Positions 14,373-23,094 of a stretch of 23,628 nucleotides of DNA are shown in pieces; the first letter of the stretch is position 1, and each line of letters opens with the position of its first letter. The notes beneath the pieces were generated by a model. That model saw only the letters and a program-made list of their open reading frames with translations, did no database searches and was not told the DNA's origin. The position numbers and the translations under genes were made by a program. Source of the DNA: a virus; IMG/VR virus record IMGVR_UViG_3300012919_002183, positions 1 through 23,628 of that record; one strand, written 5' to 3'.

Positions 14373-15223
14373 TGGAAACAGCATTCGTAATAGGTAACGG
14401 TGAATCACGTAAAATATTTCCTATAGAAGAACTTAAAGGGCATGGAACCATTTGGGGTTGTAATGCAATTTACAGAGATCATCCTAGTCTTTGTGATCAC
14501 ATAGTTTCAGTAAATCCTCCGATGTATGATGAACTCAAAGAATGGAGAGACAAATCAACTTTTGATAGTAACATTTACGGTCCAGATGATATAAGCGAAT
14601 GGAACTATCTTCTAGATGACGACAATCCCACAAAGATACCAAAGGGTTTGAAAATTTATAGGCAGTGGATTGGTAGCAACAACCAAGGCAAGGTTAAAAT
14701 ATTGGATCTATCCATGTCAAGAGGTTCTGGAATGAGTGCTTTGTTATTGGCCGCGGAAGATCTAGAAAGACGATTCCCTGACAGACAAGGCATGGAAAGA
14801 AAGCCAGTGAAGAATATTGCCATACTTGGATTTGATATCATGGGGTCTGAACAATGGAAAGATCCTCACGTACAAGCGAGAAAGCAAAACAACATTTACA
14901 AAAACACAATAAACTATCCTTCAAGAATGAACATGAAAGCATATCTAAAATATGAATGGATGTTCCAATTAAGACAGATCATAAGAAAATTTCCAGGCAT
15001 CAATTTTTATTTCGTTAATCGAATTGAATATTTGAACGGAAATCCATACCTCAAATACTACTTTGATCAACCCAATGTTAAATGTGGAATCTATGCAGAT
15101 CTGAAACTATGGTTGGATGGAAATTTTGATGACATCAAATGGAGAGACACCCATTTCAAAGGTTGGCGTGCTTTAGAACAGATCCAAATGAGATGGACCG
15201 GAAATAGCAAAAGGACTACCTAG
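14372..15223 (+). CDS. IGNGESR-motif protein, second copy
   Basis: 283 residues, longer paralogue of the protein at 8921-9550. It shares the opening (METAFVIGNGESRKIFPIEE) and the WGCNAIYRDHPS element, with later GSGMSALLLAAEDL and IAILGFDIMGSEQW resembling the first copy's GTGPYAGVVAL and IFMIGFDLWS. A C-terminal extension of about 80 residues is unmatched in the first copy. Sialyltransferase- or DUF115-like by pattern, unproven. The TAATG start is preferred over an in-frame ATG at 14342 inside the Fe-S carrier gene. The stop is convergent with the minus-strand gene: both stop codons share the palindrome CTAG (15220-15223). Confidence 0.6.
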   Translation: METAFVIGNGESRKIFPIEELKGHGTIWGCNAIYRDHPSLCDHIVSVNPPMYDELKEWRDKSTFDSNIYGPDDISEWNYLLDDDNPTKIPKGLKIYRQWIGSNNQGKVKILDLSMSRGSGMSALLLAAEDLERRFPDRQGMERKPVKNIAILGFDIMGSEQWKDPHVQARKQNNIYKNTINYPSRMNMKAYLKYEWMFQLRQIIRKFPGINFYFVNRIEYLNGNPYLKYYFDQPNVKCGIYADLKLWLDGNFDDIKWRDTHFKGWRALEQIQMRWTGNSKRTT

Positions 15224-15528
15224 ATAGGTTTTGTACTACTAGCATCAAGTTTGTAAATCTTCCTCATTTTCACACCTACTTTTTGTGCAAATTTCTTTGT
15301 ATCACAATAAGAACAAACGTGTTTATAGTTGTTACTTGCACGTTCTGGATCTACTTGACTTCTTTTCCGTAAAAAAGAAACGCCACACGAATCACACTTG
15401 AAAACAAATATGGTGTTTTTTCGGTGAAAGGTATGGTATATGCCTAACTTGGATTGGCGTTCGTACAGTTTCAATGTTTTTAACGTCTCAACGAACATAT
15501 TAATAGTTATATAAATACGTGTAGTCAT
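15220..15528 (-). CDS. Double-CxxC zinc-ribbon protein, only minus-strand gene
   Basis: Up to 102 residues. Two CxxC pairs (CDSC at 45-48, CSYC at 72-75) about 24 residues apart form a zinc-ribbon, followed by KKFAQKVGVKMRKIYKL. Zinc-ribbon proteins of this size bind DNA or RNA or act as transcription cofactors; function here is unknown. From memory, marine T4-like phages carry similar proteins with a CxxC...FAQxxGV ending beside tail-fibre genes. The start is uncertain: ATG at 15528 places the coding region over the divergent late promoter at 15510-15517, while an internal ATG at 15498 avoids it. Neither has a clear ribosome binding site. Confidence 0.7.
   Translation of the reverse strand: MTTRIYITINMFVETLKTLKLYERQSKLGIYHTFHRKNTIFVFKCDSCGVSFLRKRSQVDPERASNNYKHVCSYCDTKKFAQKVGVKMRKIYKLDASSTKPI
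15510..15517 (+). promoter_or_regulatory. T4-type late promoter, exact TATAAATA
   Basis: TATAAATA is identical to the T4 late -10 box read by RNA polymerase carrying a gp55-type sigma factor. It ends 14 bases before the ATG of the first fibre gene, leaving room for a short leader, and fits late expression of virion genes. Confidence 0.75.
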
Positions 15529-15531
15529 ATT

Positions 15532-16140
15532 ATGAGCAGATTAATTATAGACACAGGAATAGAAGGAAACAAGGCCACAGGCGATACTTTGCGTACCGCT
15601 ATGACCAAAATTAACACCAATTTTGAAGAAATATATCAATTGACTGGTGATCCAGATACTGGTCTTATAACAAACTCAAAAACAAACGGTGATGTAAAAG
15701 TGCAACCAAACGGCACAGGTGTTGTTGAAATAGATCAATTACAAATTAATAATGCCGCAATAACACCGATCGCAACAAACAGTGACTTGACATTGTCGGC
15801 AAATGGCACAGGAGCCATACAGTTGGGATCAGCCACAGTTGCTAGAACAGGTGATCTAACAGTTGACACATCGGGTGATATAGTATTAGATGCTGGTGGC
15901 GGTGACATATTTTTAAAAGACGATGGTACAATTTTTGGAATACTAGTTAACACTTCAGGAAACTTAGAAATACGATCAGGTAGCACGGCGGCAATATCAA
16001 TGAGTGGTGCAAATGTTACCACACAAGGTAATTTGACCGTAACAGGTGCACAAATAAATTTTGCGGCACTTCCAACTTCCGATCCGGGAGTGGCAGGAAG
16101 ATTATACAGAGATGGTGGAACAGTTAAGGTAAGCATATAA
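15532..16140 (+). CDS. Tail-fibre-like structural protein, short
   Basis: 202 residues. The N-terminus (IDTGIEGNKATGDTLRTAMT, then TNFEEIY) is the fibre-attachment-like motif shared with the next two genes. A repeat-rich shaft follows (TNSDLTLSANGTGAIQLG; DLTVDTSGDIVLDAGGG; GNLTVTGAQINF), and it ends in a short DGGTVKVSI strand. The module with TGDLTVDTSGDIVLDAGGG and GSTAAISMSGANV recurs in the 616-residue fibre protein. It lies under a late promoter. Probably part of the virion's host-contact fibres. Confidence 0.8.
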   Translation: MSRLIIDTGIEGNKATGDTLRTAMTKINTNFEEIYQLTGDPDTGLITNSKTNGDVKVQPNGTGVVEIDQLQINNAAITPIATNSDLTLSANGTGAIQLGSATVARTGDLTVDTSGDIVLDAGGGDIFLKDDGTIFGILVNTSGNLEIRSGSTAAISMSGANVTTQGNLTVTGAQINFAALPTSDPGVAGRLYRDGGTVKVSI

Positions 16141-16141
16141 G

Positions 16142-17107
16142 ATGGCACGTATTAATATCAACACAGGAACTAATGCAAACGACGGAACAGGTGATGATCT
16201 AAGAACCGCGATGATATCAATCAACGCCAACTTCACGGAGTTGTATGAGGCATCGCCATTCAGTTCACAGATCACGATTGAAGGAAATAAAATATCTTCA
16301 AATGTTTCCAATGCAAACATCAACCTAGTACCAAACGGAAGAGGTGCTATTGTGATGCCTGGTGTAACAATTAATGACAATAATATATCTGCCAATAGAA
16401 CAAATGATGATCTTGTTTTAAATGCATCTGGAACAGGAAACATAGTTGTTGGAGCATTAACAATCAACGGCACAACAATAAGTTCTGCTGATAGTTCGGC
16501 AATAAATTTTGCAGAATCCAATATAACATTAGGTTCTCTTAACATTACCAACAATGTTATCACAGCAACAGACTCTAGTGTAATAAGTTTTGGGAATGAA
16601 AGAATTTCAGACATAGCAACACCAACAGAAGCAAAAGATGCCGCAACAAAAGAATACGTTGACGGTTCTGCAAAAACTTTTGCCAACTTGGAAATTGTCA
16701 CAGACACTTTACAACACACGGTAACCAACAGCGACTTGAACCTTCAAACACAAGGTACAGGTATGATTGTGTTTAACGCACACACGGCTGTTAGTTCAAG
16801 ACAGGTAACACACGTAGGCTCTTCTGGTGTGCAACCATTGGACAGTTTTACGGCGGCCACTTTTAGAAGTGCCGAATATCTAGTAAGTGCAACTAACGCC
16901 ACTGAAACAAGATACGAAGTTGCAAAAATACTTGTGACACACGATGGCACAAATGCTTATATAAATTCATCAAGTGTTGGTTCGCAAACAGTACAAATGG
17001 CCACTTACACTGCTGACATAAGCAACGGACAAGTAAGAATATTAATAGTGCCACAAAGTAGTGATAGTGTAACCTATAAAATGTTCAAAACCCTAATTAG
17101 AGTGTAA
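16142..17107 (+). CDS. Tail-fibre-like structural protein, medium
   Basis: 321 residues. It begins INTGTNANDGTGDDLRTAMI and NANFTELYE, then beta-rich shaft repeats with NDDLVLNASGTGNIVVGAL and NGTTISSADSSAINF. The middle has ISDIATPTEAKDAATKEYVD, a motif widespread in phage tail-fibre proteins. The C-terminal 110 residues (from about SSRQVTHVGSSGVQP) are a separate domain, strand-rich and different from the other fibres, possibly the receptor-facing tip. It starts one base after the previous stop. Confidence 0.8.
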   Translation: MARININTGTNANDGTGDDLRTAMISINANFTELYEASPFSSQITIEGNKISSNVSNANINLVPNGRGAIVMPGVTINDNNISANRTNDDLVLNASGTGNIVVGALTINGTTISSADSSAINFAESNITLGSLNITNNVITATDSSVISFGNERISDIATPTEAKDAATKEYVDGSAKTFANLEIVTDTLQHTVTNSDLNLQTQGTGMIVFNAHTAVSSRQVTHVGSSGVQPLDSFTAATFRSAEYLVSATNATETRYEVAKILVTHDGTNAYINSSSVGSQTVQMATYTADISNGQVRILIVPQSSDSVTYKMFKTLIRV

Positions 17108-17135
17108 AAATTTACATTCGGTTTATAGAATCTAA

Positions 17136-17143
17136 AATAAATA
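17136..17143 (+). promoter_or_regulatory. Late-promoter-like box AATAAATA
   Basis: Matches 7 of 8 bases of the T4 late box and ends seven bases before the ATG of the large fibre gene, in a 43-base gap. Plausible late promoter, but AT-rich background makes chance matches common. Confidence 0.4.
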
Positions 17144-17150
17144 ATAGCAA

Positions 17151-19001
17151 ATGGCAAAACAAACAATTAACATTGGTTCTAGTGCAAACGACGGTACAGG
17201 TGATCCGTTAAGAACGGCGTTTAACAAGATCAATGCAAACTTTACAGAATTATACGGCAACACAGACGAAGCCAACGATATTGTTGAGGATACTACTCCC
17301 CAGTTAGGCGGAAACCTAGATGTCAACAATCAAAGTATCACAACAAACGTAACAAACGGCAACGTGGCTGTTGCGGCAAACGGAACAGGTACAATAGAAT
17401 TACAATCAAACACAAATGTTACAGGTAACTTAACTGCATCAGGAAACATTATCGCAAACGGAAATATCAACCTAGGTAATGCGGCAGGCGACCAAGTTAA
17501 AGTAACAGGTGTATTTGAAGCAGATCAATTACAAATAGACGGAACAGTATTAACAAGCACAGTCACAAACGGTCCTGTAAGCATACAAGGTAACGGAACT
17601 GGAAATGTTAATATTGAAAATGTTTCAATTAATCAAAATGAGATCACAGCGTCTAACAGTAATGATGATTTAGTTTTAAGTGGTGCTGGAACCGGTTCAG
17701 TCAAGGCAGGTGCTTTAAAATTCAAAGGTACATCAATAAGTTCAGATGATTCTACAATCGTAAACATCAACGAAGGACTTGTTGTTTCTGGTGCAGTCAC
17801 AATGGCATCAACACTAGCAGTTGGCACGAACGCAACAGTATCAGGAAACCTAGCAGTAACTGGCACATCAGCATTGACAGGTGCAGTGACCATAGACTCG
17901 AACATAAACATCACTGACAACGTAATCAAAACTACTGCTTCTAATTCGGATCTAGTATTGACACCAGCAGGCACAGGTGGTATAGTAGCATCGGGTATAA
18001 GATTCAAAGGTACAAGTATTAGTGCAGATGACAGTTCAATAATCAACATTAACGAGGGTTTAACTGTTGATGGAAATGCTTCTGTATCAGGAACATTGAC
18101 AACAGCAGACGTGACTACAACAGGTAACGTTACTATTTCTGGAAACATAGCACCTGGAACATTAGGCATAGGTGACTTAAACATCACAGCAGACGGTACT
18201 ATCACAACAGATTCAAATGGTGATATCAATTTAGAGCCAGCAGGAACTGGTGCGGTCAAAGTTGCAAGTAATTTAGATGTAACTGGCACAGGCACGGTGA
18301 CTGGACAATTTAACGTTGACAATTTAAGATTAGACGGAAACGTTCTTTCAGCAACTTCAGGATCAATTACATTAACACCAGCAACAGGAATGAACGTTGT
18401 ACTAGGTGGCATAGCAACTGCGGCAGAATTCCAAGCGACATTGGGTGAATTCGTAACTTTAAGAACAGATACTTTATCAACTGACACTTCCAACGCCGAC
18501 TTAACAATAGGTACTCAAGGTACTGGAAAAATTGTATTAGATGTAGACACAATGAGAAGAACCGGTGATTTAGAACTTGATGTATCAGGCAGTCTCTATC
18601 TAGATGCTGATTCCGGTACTATATTCCTACAGGACGGCACTGCTGGAACTTTTGGACAGTTTGTAAGAGCAGGATCAAACGATTTAACGATAGCATCAGG
18701 CAGTACACAGGCATTGATATTCACTGGAGCCAATGCGGCATTCCAGGGTAACTTGTCGGCGGCAGGTTCATCAACGTTAGATGGTGTTACAATCACAGAT
18801 AACACTGTAAGCACAAATGCCTCAAACGCAGATTTACAATTAGGTGCAAACGGAACAGGTGTTATAGACATTTTAACTGCAACACAGACAACTGTGGGAT
18901 CAGCGGGTGGTGCCAATGCATTACCTGGACAACCAACAGGTTATATCAAGATCAAAATAGGCGGAACTTTAAGAGTTATACCGTTCTACGACCAAGCATA
19001 A
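17151..19001 (+). CDS. Tail-fibre-like structural protein, long, with internal repeats
   Basis: 616 residues. N-terminal motif INIGSSANDGTGDPLRTAFN with NANFTELYG, then a long shaft of short beta repeats around SNSDLVL..GTG..., KGTSIS.DDS..NINEGL and TVSGNL/TGNVTISGN. Two near-identical modules occupy residues 168-210 and 264-304. Residues about 447-545 repeat the module of the 202-residue fibre gene. The C-terminus (GYIKIKIGGTLRVIPFYDQA) is a compact strand pair common, from memory, in marine phage structural proteins. No enzyme domain is visible. Confidence 0.82.
   Translation: MAKQTINIGSSANDGTGDPLRTAFNKINANFTELYGNTDEANDIVEDTTPQLGGNLDVNNQSITTNVTNGNVAVAANGTGTIELQSNTNVTGNLTASGNIIANGNINLGNAAGDQVKVTGVFEADQLQIDGTVLTSTVTNGPVSIQGNGTGNVNIENVSINQNEITASNSNDDLVLSGAGTGSVKAGALKFKGTSISSDDSTIVNINEGLVVSGAVTMASTLAVGTNATVSGNLAVTGTSALTGAVTIDSNINITDNVIKTTASNSDLVLTPAGTGGIVASGIRFKGTSISADDSSIININEGLTVDGNASVSGTLTTADVTTTGNVTISGNIAPGTLGIGDLNITADGTITTDSNGDINLEPAGTGAVKVASNLDVTGTGTVTGQFNVDNLRLDGNVLSATSGSITLTPATGMNVVLGGIATAAEFQATLGEFVTLRTDTLSTDTSNADLTIGTQGTGKIVLDVDTMRRTGDLELDVSGSLYLDADSGTIFLQDGTAGTFGQFVRAGSNDLTIASGSTQALIFTGANAAFQGNLSAAGSSTLDGVTITDNTVSTNASNADLQLGANGTGVIDILTATQTTVGSAGGANALPGQPTGYIKIKIGGTLRVIPFYDQA
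17652..17780 (+). repeat. Fibre shaft module, copy 1
   Basis: Protein-level repeat (residues 168-210 of the long fibre): SNSNDDLVLSGAGTG, then KFKGTSISSDDS and VNINEGL. It pairs with copy 2 at 17940-18062. Confidence 0.7.
17940..18062 (+). repeat. Fibre shaft module, copy 2
   Basis: Residues 264-304 of the long fibre: SNSDLVLTPAGTGG, then RFKGTSISADDS and ININEGL. It differs from copy 1 mainly by conservative changes and a two-residue length difference. Confidence 0.7.
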
Positions 19002-19005
19002 TCAT

Positions 19006-19013
19006 AATAAATA
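19006..19013 (+). promoter_or_regulatory. Late-promoter-like box AATAAATA
   Basis: Matches 7 of 8 bases of the T4 late box and is followed by AGGAG (19021-19025), seven bases before the ATG at 19033. Position and spacing suit a late virion gene. Confidence 0.5.
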
Positions 19014-19032
19014 CTGGTGAAGGAGTAAGTTA

Positions 19033-21603
19033 ATGTCAGCACCAGTGTGGACAACCACAGCAGGTAAATTAGGGTCTGCCGACGAGCAGGCTACATATTC
19101 GCTACAATTAGAAGCGAACACAGCCGATTCTACGGCTATCACTTACTCCGTAATTGCAGGAAGCCTACCACCAGGACTTACACTTACTTCATCAGGCTTA
19201 CTGACGGGTGTTCCAGCAGAGGTTCCAAAAAGAACGTTATATACTTTCGTTATTAGGGCCACTGCTGGATCTACAGTTACAGATAGAACTTTTTCTTTAG
19301 ATATCAAAGGTGCAGATGCACCAACATTCACAACATCGTCGGGTCAATTACAATTAGATGACTCAACACGTGTTGGAATATATTGGGTATTAGATGGATC
19401 CGCTGTTAGTGTTCAATTGTTAGCAACTGACACAGATACAGCCGCAGGACAAACACTTTCATATGAGATAGTGCAAGGAGAACTTCCTCCGGGAGTCACA
19501 ATGGATTCCAAAGGTCAAATTACAGGTGTTGTGCAATTAACACAGGATCAAAAATATGCACCACGTGGAGGATTTGATTCTGAGATGTTTCCTGATTGGG
19601 ATCCGGATCTTGTATCAGGTGAAACACAAAAAGACGGAGCCGATCCAAACAATCCAAGAAACATTTACGATTATTCTGTCACAACAAAAAGTATTTCTAA
19701 AAACTTTGAATTTAAAGTTAGGGTAACAGACGGTGCAAGTTACGCCGAACAAGTAAACAGCATATTTGTATACAGTGCAGACTATTGGAGAGTATCAAAC
19801 AATCAAATCACTGTTGATCAAAGTTTGATTTCCGGCACAAAACTTTCAGTAGACTTTAGTGCAAACAGGAGACCAGTATTCAAGACTCCTTCCGATCTTG
19901 GCACATTTAGACATGATAACCAATTGGTTGTAAAAATAGATGTTGAAGATTTTGATCCACAACAGGCAGATTTAGAATATTCAATTCAATCAGGTTCTTT
20001 GCCACCAGGAGTTAGCATCAATTTAAACACTGGTGAACTTTCTGGTACATTACCAAAACAGGCCGCTGTCGAAACAGAATATAATTTTACGATACGAGCA
20101 AACAGAGTTGTGTCGACAGGAATAAATGTATTCACAGATCAAGCATACAAAATTAAAATTATTGGTGATATTGATATAGGAATTACTTTTCTATCAAATG
20201 CAACACTTGGAACAATTACTGTTGGGCAACCATGTTTACTAAATTTAGAAGCAGTGGCTTCTGAAGAAAACAGAGTGCTAACTTACAATGTATCTGAAGG
20301 TACATTGCCTCCAGGAATAACATTGTCACCACAAGGAAATTTTATAGGTACAATCAATTCAAGTGACCTTACAGATTCAACAACGGCTTATACGTTCAGT
20401 GTAACGGTAAGTGACCAATATCAATCAACTGCAAGTACAAAAGAATTTACAATTAATTTAGAAGTTCCTTATACAACTTTAGAATTTGCAAATATGTCTG
20501 GTACTTCTACATCGAGAATAGATGAAAACATTTTTTACACAGTTGCACAAGATCCAAATATTAACAATGAAAAATATATCTTCAGACCGGAAGATCCTGA
20601 ATTTGGTATGAGACAAAGTATAGAAATGCTTTTACTGGCTGGATTAGAAACAAAAACATTGACGCAACTACAAAATCAAATGGAAGAAAACCACAGCACA
20701 AAAACTTTATACTTTGGTGGATTGAAAACAGCGATTGCCAAAAAGAATAATATATTACAGTATGAAGTTGTATATCTGGACATAGTAGATCCATTAGAAA
20801 ATAAAGATGGTGAAGCAGTTTCAAGAGAAATATTTTTAAGAAGTGATGTTGCCAAACCTGTTTTAGGTCCTAGAGCATCCACAGTAAACACAACAACCGA
20901 TGCCAATGTATATGAAGTGACCACAGACGGTGGATTATCATTTTCTACAAGTGGATCTAAAGTAAGATATGCCAATCAATTGTCAGCAGATTTAGATTTT
21001 GTGACAAGTGTGTATCCAAACGCAGTAAACAATATGCGAGACAGAATGAAAAGTTTGGGTAACAAAGAATATTCATATCTTCCATTATGGATGAGAACAA
21101 CACAGGTAGGTGATAGAGCACCTTTGGGTTACGTCAAAGCAGTACCAATTGCATATTGCAAACCAGGTTCCGGTGCCTTGGTATTAAAAAGAATCAAAGA
21201 TAAAAATTTAAAGTTTGGTAATATACATTTCCAAATTGACAAATACAAAGTGTCTAACAGCAAAATTACAAGTACCTTTACTGGTGATGGTAGTACAACG
21301 TCATTTGTTGTTAATGAAATAGTACACGAAGAAGATATCAAAGTAAAAGTTGGAAATATTGTTTTTGAACACACAATAAGTGATACAGCAGATATGTCTG
21401 GAATATTACCACAACTTACAGCAGACACGCAATTGAATTCAGCGGACAGAGGAATGGAAATAAAACTAACTCACGACACAGAGAACCAACAAACAACAAT
21501 AATTTTTACCACAGCACCCGCAGACGGCGTTTCAATCACAGTGGATAGAAAGGTTGCTAAATATCTAGTATTCAATAAAAAAGGAATTTTAAATGGGCAG
21601 TAA
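19033..21603 (+). CDS. Large virion structural protein with four He_PIG/Ig-like repeats
   Basis: 856 residues. The first ~480 hold repeated immunoglobulin-like (He_PIG) units, each marked by an LPPG turn: GSLPPGLTL (from residue 43), GELPPGVTM (149), GSLPPGVSI (321) and GTLPPGITL (423), each followed by a GxLTG-type strand. Such units usually mediate surface adhesion. The remaining ~375 residues are different, with a TFTGDGSTTSFVV strand motif around 755-767 also seen in other phage structural proteins. AGGAG at 19021-19025 supports the start. It lies among fibre genes and overlaps the next by 11 bases. Likely a long virion appendage; its exact place in the particle is unknown. Confidence 0.82.
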   Translation: MSAPVWTTTAGKLGSADEQATYSLQLEANTADSTAITYSVIAGSLPPGLTLTSSGLLTGVPAEVPKRTLYTFVIRATAGSTVTDRTFSLDIKGADAPTFTTSSGQLQLDDSTRVGIYWVLDGSAVSVQLLATDTDTAAGQTLSYEIVQGELPPGVTMDSKGQITGVVQLTQDQKYAPRGGFDSEMFPDWDPDLVSGETQKDGADPNNPRNIYDYSVTTKSISKNFEFKVRVTDGASYAEQVNSIFVYSADYWRVSNNQITVDQSLISGTKLSVDFSANRRPVFKTPSDLGTFRHDNQLVVKIDVEDFDPQQADLEYSIQSGSLPPGVSINLNTGELSGTLPKQAAVETEYNFTIRANRVVSTGINVFTDQAYKIKIIGDIDIGITFLSNATLGTITVGQPCLLNLEAVASEENRVLTYNVSEGTLPPGITLSPQGNFIGTINSSDLTDSTTAYTFSVTVSDQYQSTASTKEFTINLEVPYTTLEFANMSGTSTSRIDENIFYTVAQDPNINNEKYIFRPEDPEFGMRQSIEMLLLAGLETKTLTQLQNQMEENHSTKTLYFGGLKTAIAKKNNILQYEVVYLDIVDPLENKDGEAVSREIFLRSDVAKPVLGPRASTVNTTTDANVYEVTTDGGLSFSTSGSKVRYANQLSADLDFVTSVYPNAVNNMRDRMKSLGNKEYSYLPLWMRTTQVGDRAPLGYVKAVPIAYCKPGSGALVLKRIKDKNLKFGNIHFQIDKYKVSNSKITSTFTGDGSTTSFVVNEIVHEEDIKVKVGNIVFEHTISDTADMSGILPQLTADTQLNSADRGMEIKLTHDTENQQTTIIFTTAPADGVSITVDRKVAKYLVFNKKGILNGQ

Positions 21604-22156
21604 GATAGTACCAGGTAATATAGACGGAACGTATCCAATAGCGGGAAAAGACAATTCATCGCAAGGATTCAGGGATAACTTCACGGCAATTAAAACAAAT
21701 TTTACAGAAGCAAGAGACGAAATTTTAGATTTACAAACAAACAAAGCCAGCACCAATGCTACGTCAGATTTTGCTGACAACATAGTCACCAGAGCACAAC
21801 TGAAAGACACTAGTCAAAGTGTTTTCGCTCACGGCACAACAGGTGGTTCTATAACTTTGAACCATGCGAATGGCCACTATCAAACGATGACTACTAATGC
21901 AGGATTCGCCATAGGCTTTGCTAACTTTCCAGGCAATAATCAAGTGGGGGTTATCAGATTTGATGTTCAGTACACCAATACAACACACGCAATGACAATA
22001 CCGACAGCAGTTAAAGTTGCTGACAATGTGTCAGGCGGAGATGGATCTAGTAATACAATTACAGCACCAACAACAGGAAGATATCTTTATGAGTTTGTTA
22101 CTGTCGACGGTGGTACGACTGTACTGATGCACCAAGTTGGTAAAATGTATACCTAA
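21593..22156 (+). CDS. Short virion structural protein, fibre-like
   Basis: 187 residues. The N-terminus (IVPGNIDGTYPIAGKDNSSQ, then FRDNFTAIKTNFTEAR) is a distant version of the fibre genes' opening motif, followed by a short coiled-coil stretch and a beta-rich C-terminal domain with GTTGGSITLNHANG and TGRYLYEFVTVDGGT. It is probably another fibre or baseplate-associated protein. AAGGA lies just upstream of the ATG inside the previous gene. Confidence 0.72.
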   Translation: MGSKIVPGNIDGTYPIAGKDNSSQGFRDNFTAIKTNFTEARDEILDLQTNKASTNATSDFADNIVTRAQLKDTSQSVFAHGTTGGSITLNHANGHYQTMTTNAGFAIGFANFPGNNQVGVIRFDVQYTNTTHAMTIPTAVKVADNVSGGDGSSNTITAPTTGRYLYEFVTVDGGTTVLMHQVGKMYT

Positions 22157-22446
22157 TGGTTAACAACGTGAGCAATCACGGTGGGAGAAATATGCACGAC
22201 TTCAACCCATTGCAGGAAGATATCAGTAGCCTGTCAGATGAACAAATCTCAACAAGAATAAAATCACTTACTAAAAAAGCGGCAGTGGCAAGAAGAGGTC
22301 GGAATCCAAATTTATTAGCACAATTACAAAATGCTTTACTGGCATATCAAAATGCTATTCGACAAAGACGTTTAGAAGAATGGCACAAAAATAATAAGAA
22401 GGCCAGAGGTGAACCAGATATTGGTGATTTAATAAACATCGAATAG
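22156..22446 (+). CDS. Hypothetical basic helical protein, start ambiguous
   Basis: Up to 96 residues. The recognisable part begins MHDFNPLQEDISSLSDEQIS and continues as a long, Arg/Gln-rich helix (QLQNALLAYQNAIRQRRLEE). There are two possible starts: 22156, a TAATG joint with the previous stop, or 22192 (84 residues), which has GGGAG four bases upstream. The latter fits better with the sequence before it reading as a ribosome binding site. Not recognised beyond a general resemblance to short helical phage proteins. Confidence 0.65.
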   Translation: MVNNVSNHGGRNMHDFNPLQEDISSLSDEQISTRIKSLTKKAAVARRGRNPNLLAQLQNALLAYQNAIRQRRLEEWHKNNKKARGEPDIGDLINIE

Positions 22447-22458
22447 TAAGTATTGTAG

Positions 22459-23094
22459 ATGTCAAAAAGAATTACCTGGGATACGAAATTCAAATCAATT
22501 ATTGTAGTCGACAGCGAATTATTTTCGAACGAGTACAAATGTAAAATTACAATCACTCCTCATTCACAAAGTTTGAAAGAACAATCAGCATACTTTGAAA
22601 GATTAAAAAATTTATTTGATCTTGTTCTTGGTAATACTATTATTGTTTGGAGAGATGATCCTCTGTTCTCTGTTTTGAAAAAAAATACAAACAACAGATT
22701 TATTGAATTACCAAAACCTCCATATGATCAAATCATGGCGGCAGTATGTTTTTGCAAAGCAAATGCTGTATTAGATTCTAAAATTACCGTAAACAATTTG
22801 GAATTATCTAGTTGGCAAGGCGATGGAATAACATATTCAGTTGACAAAGACAGTGATGAACTAGTATTATTAGATACTGTGGATTGGTTTAGTGACAAGT
22901 ACAAAAATTTCCATCCATGGTGGTTACGGGCAGACACGGCAACATATGATAAAGAACTCGACAAAGGCATATACACAGGACATTTTAGTTGGCAAAACAA
23001 AGACATTCCACTTGACAAACAGCACGACAACCATGCTAAAATATTTGAATTCAATCCAAAGGTTTTAGATGGCGGAAAAGATAAAGACAAATGA
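22459..23094 (+). CDS. Hypothetical protein, 211 residues
   Basis: Not recognised. A mixed alpha/beta protein with SIIVVDSELFSNEYKCKITI, a segment LPKPPYDQIMAAVCFCKANA, and an aromatic part with FHPWWLRADTATYD, ending in a Lys/Asp tail. From memory, proteins with a PYDQ...K.NA core occur in marine T4-like phages, function unknown. It overlaps the next gene by 26 bases and follows the fibre block, so it may be an accessory of morphogenesis or of the following gene. Confidence 0.65.
   Translation: MSKRITWDTKFKSIIVVDSELFSNEYKCKITITPHSQSLKEQSAYFERLKNLFDLVLGNTIIVWRDDPLFSVLKKNTNNRFIELPKPPYDQIMAAVCFCKANAVLDSKITVNNLELSSWQGDGITYSVDKDSDELVLLDTVDWFSDKYKNFHPWWLRADTATYDKELDKGIYTGHFSWQNKDIPLDKQHDNHAKIFEFNPKVLDGGKDKDK

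Noticed and set aside
15214-15232. Possible bidirectional terminator (ACCTA-GA-TAGGT followed by TTTT)
   Set aside because: A two-base loop is too tight, leaving a stem of about three base pairs; too weak to call.
17633-18493. Long minus-strand open frame (286 codons) opposite the fibre gene
   Set aside because: It mirrors the repetitive Thr/Gly/Asn codons of the fibre gene, has a low-complexity Val/Pro/Ser product, and no ribosome binding site or known domain.
22841-22870. TTGACA and TATTAT spaced 18 bases inside a coding region
   Set aside because: Internal to a gene, no start codon follows at the spacing seen at the two better promoters, and AT-rich DNA gives such matches by chance.
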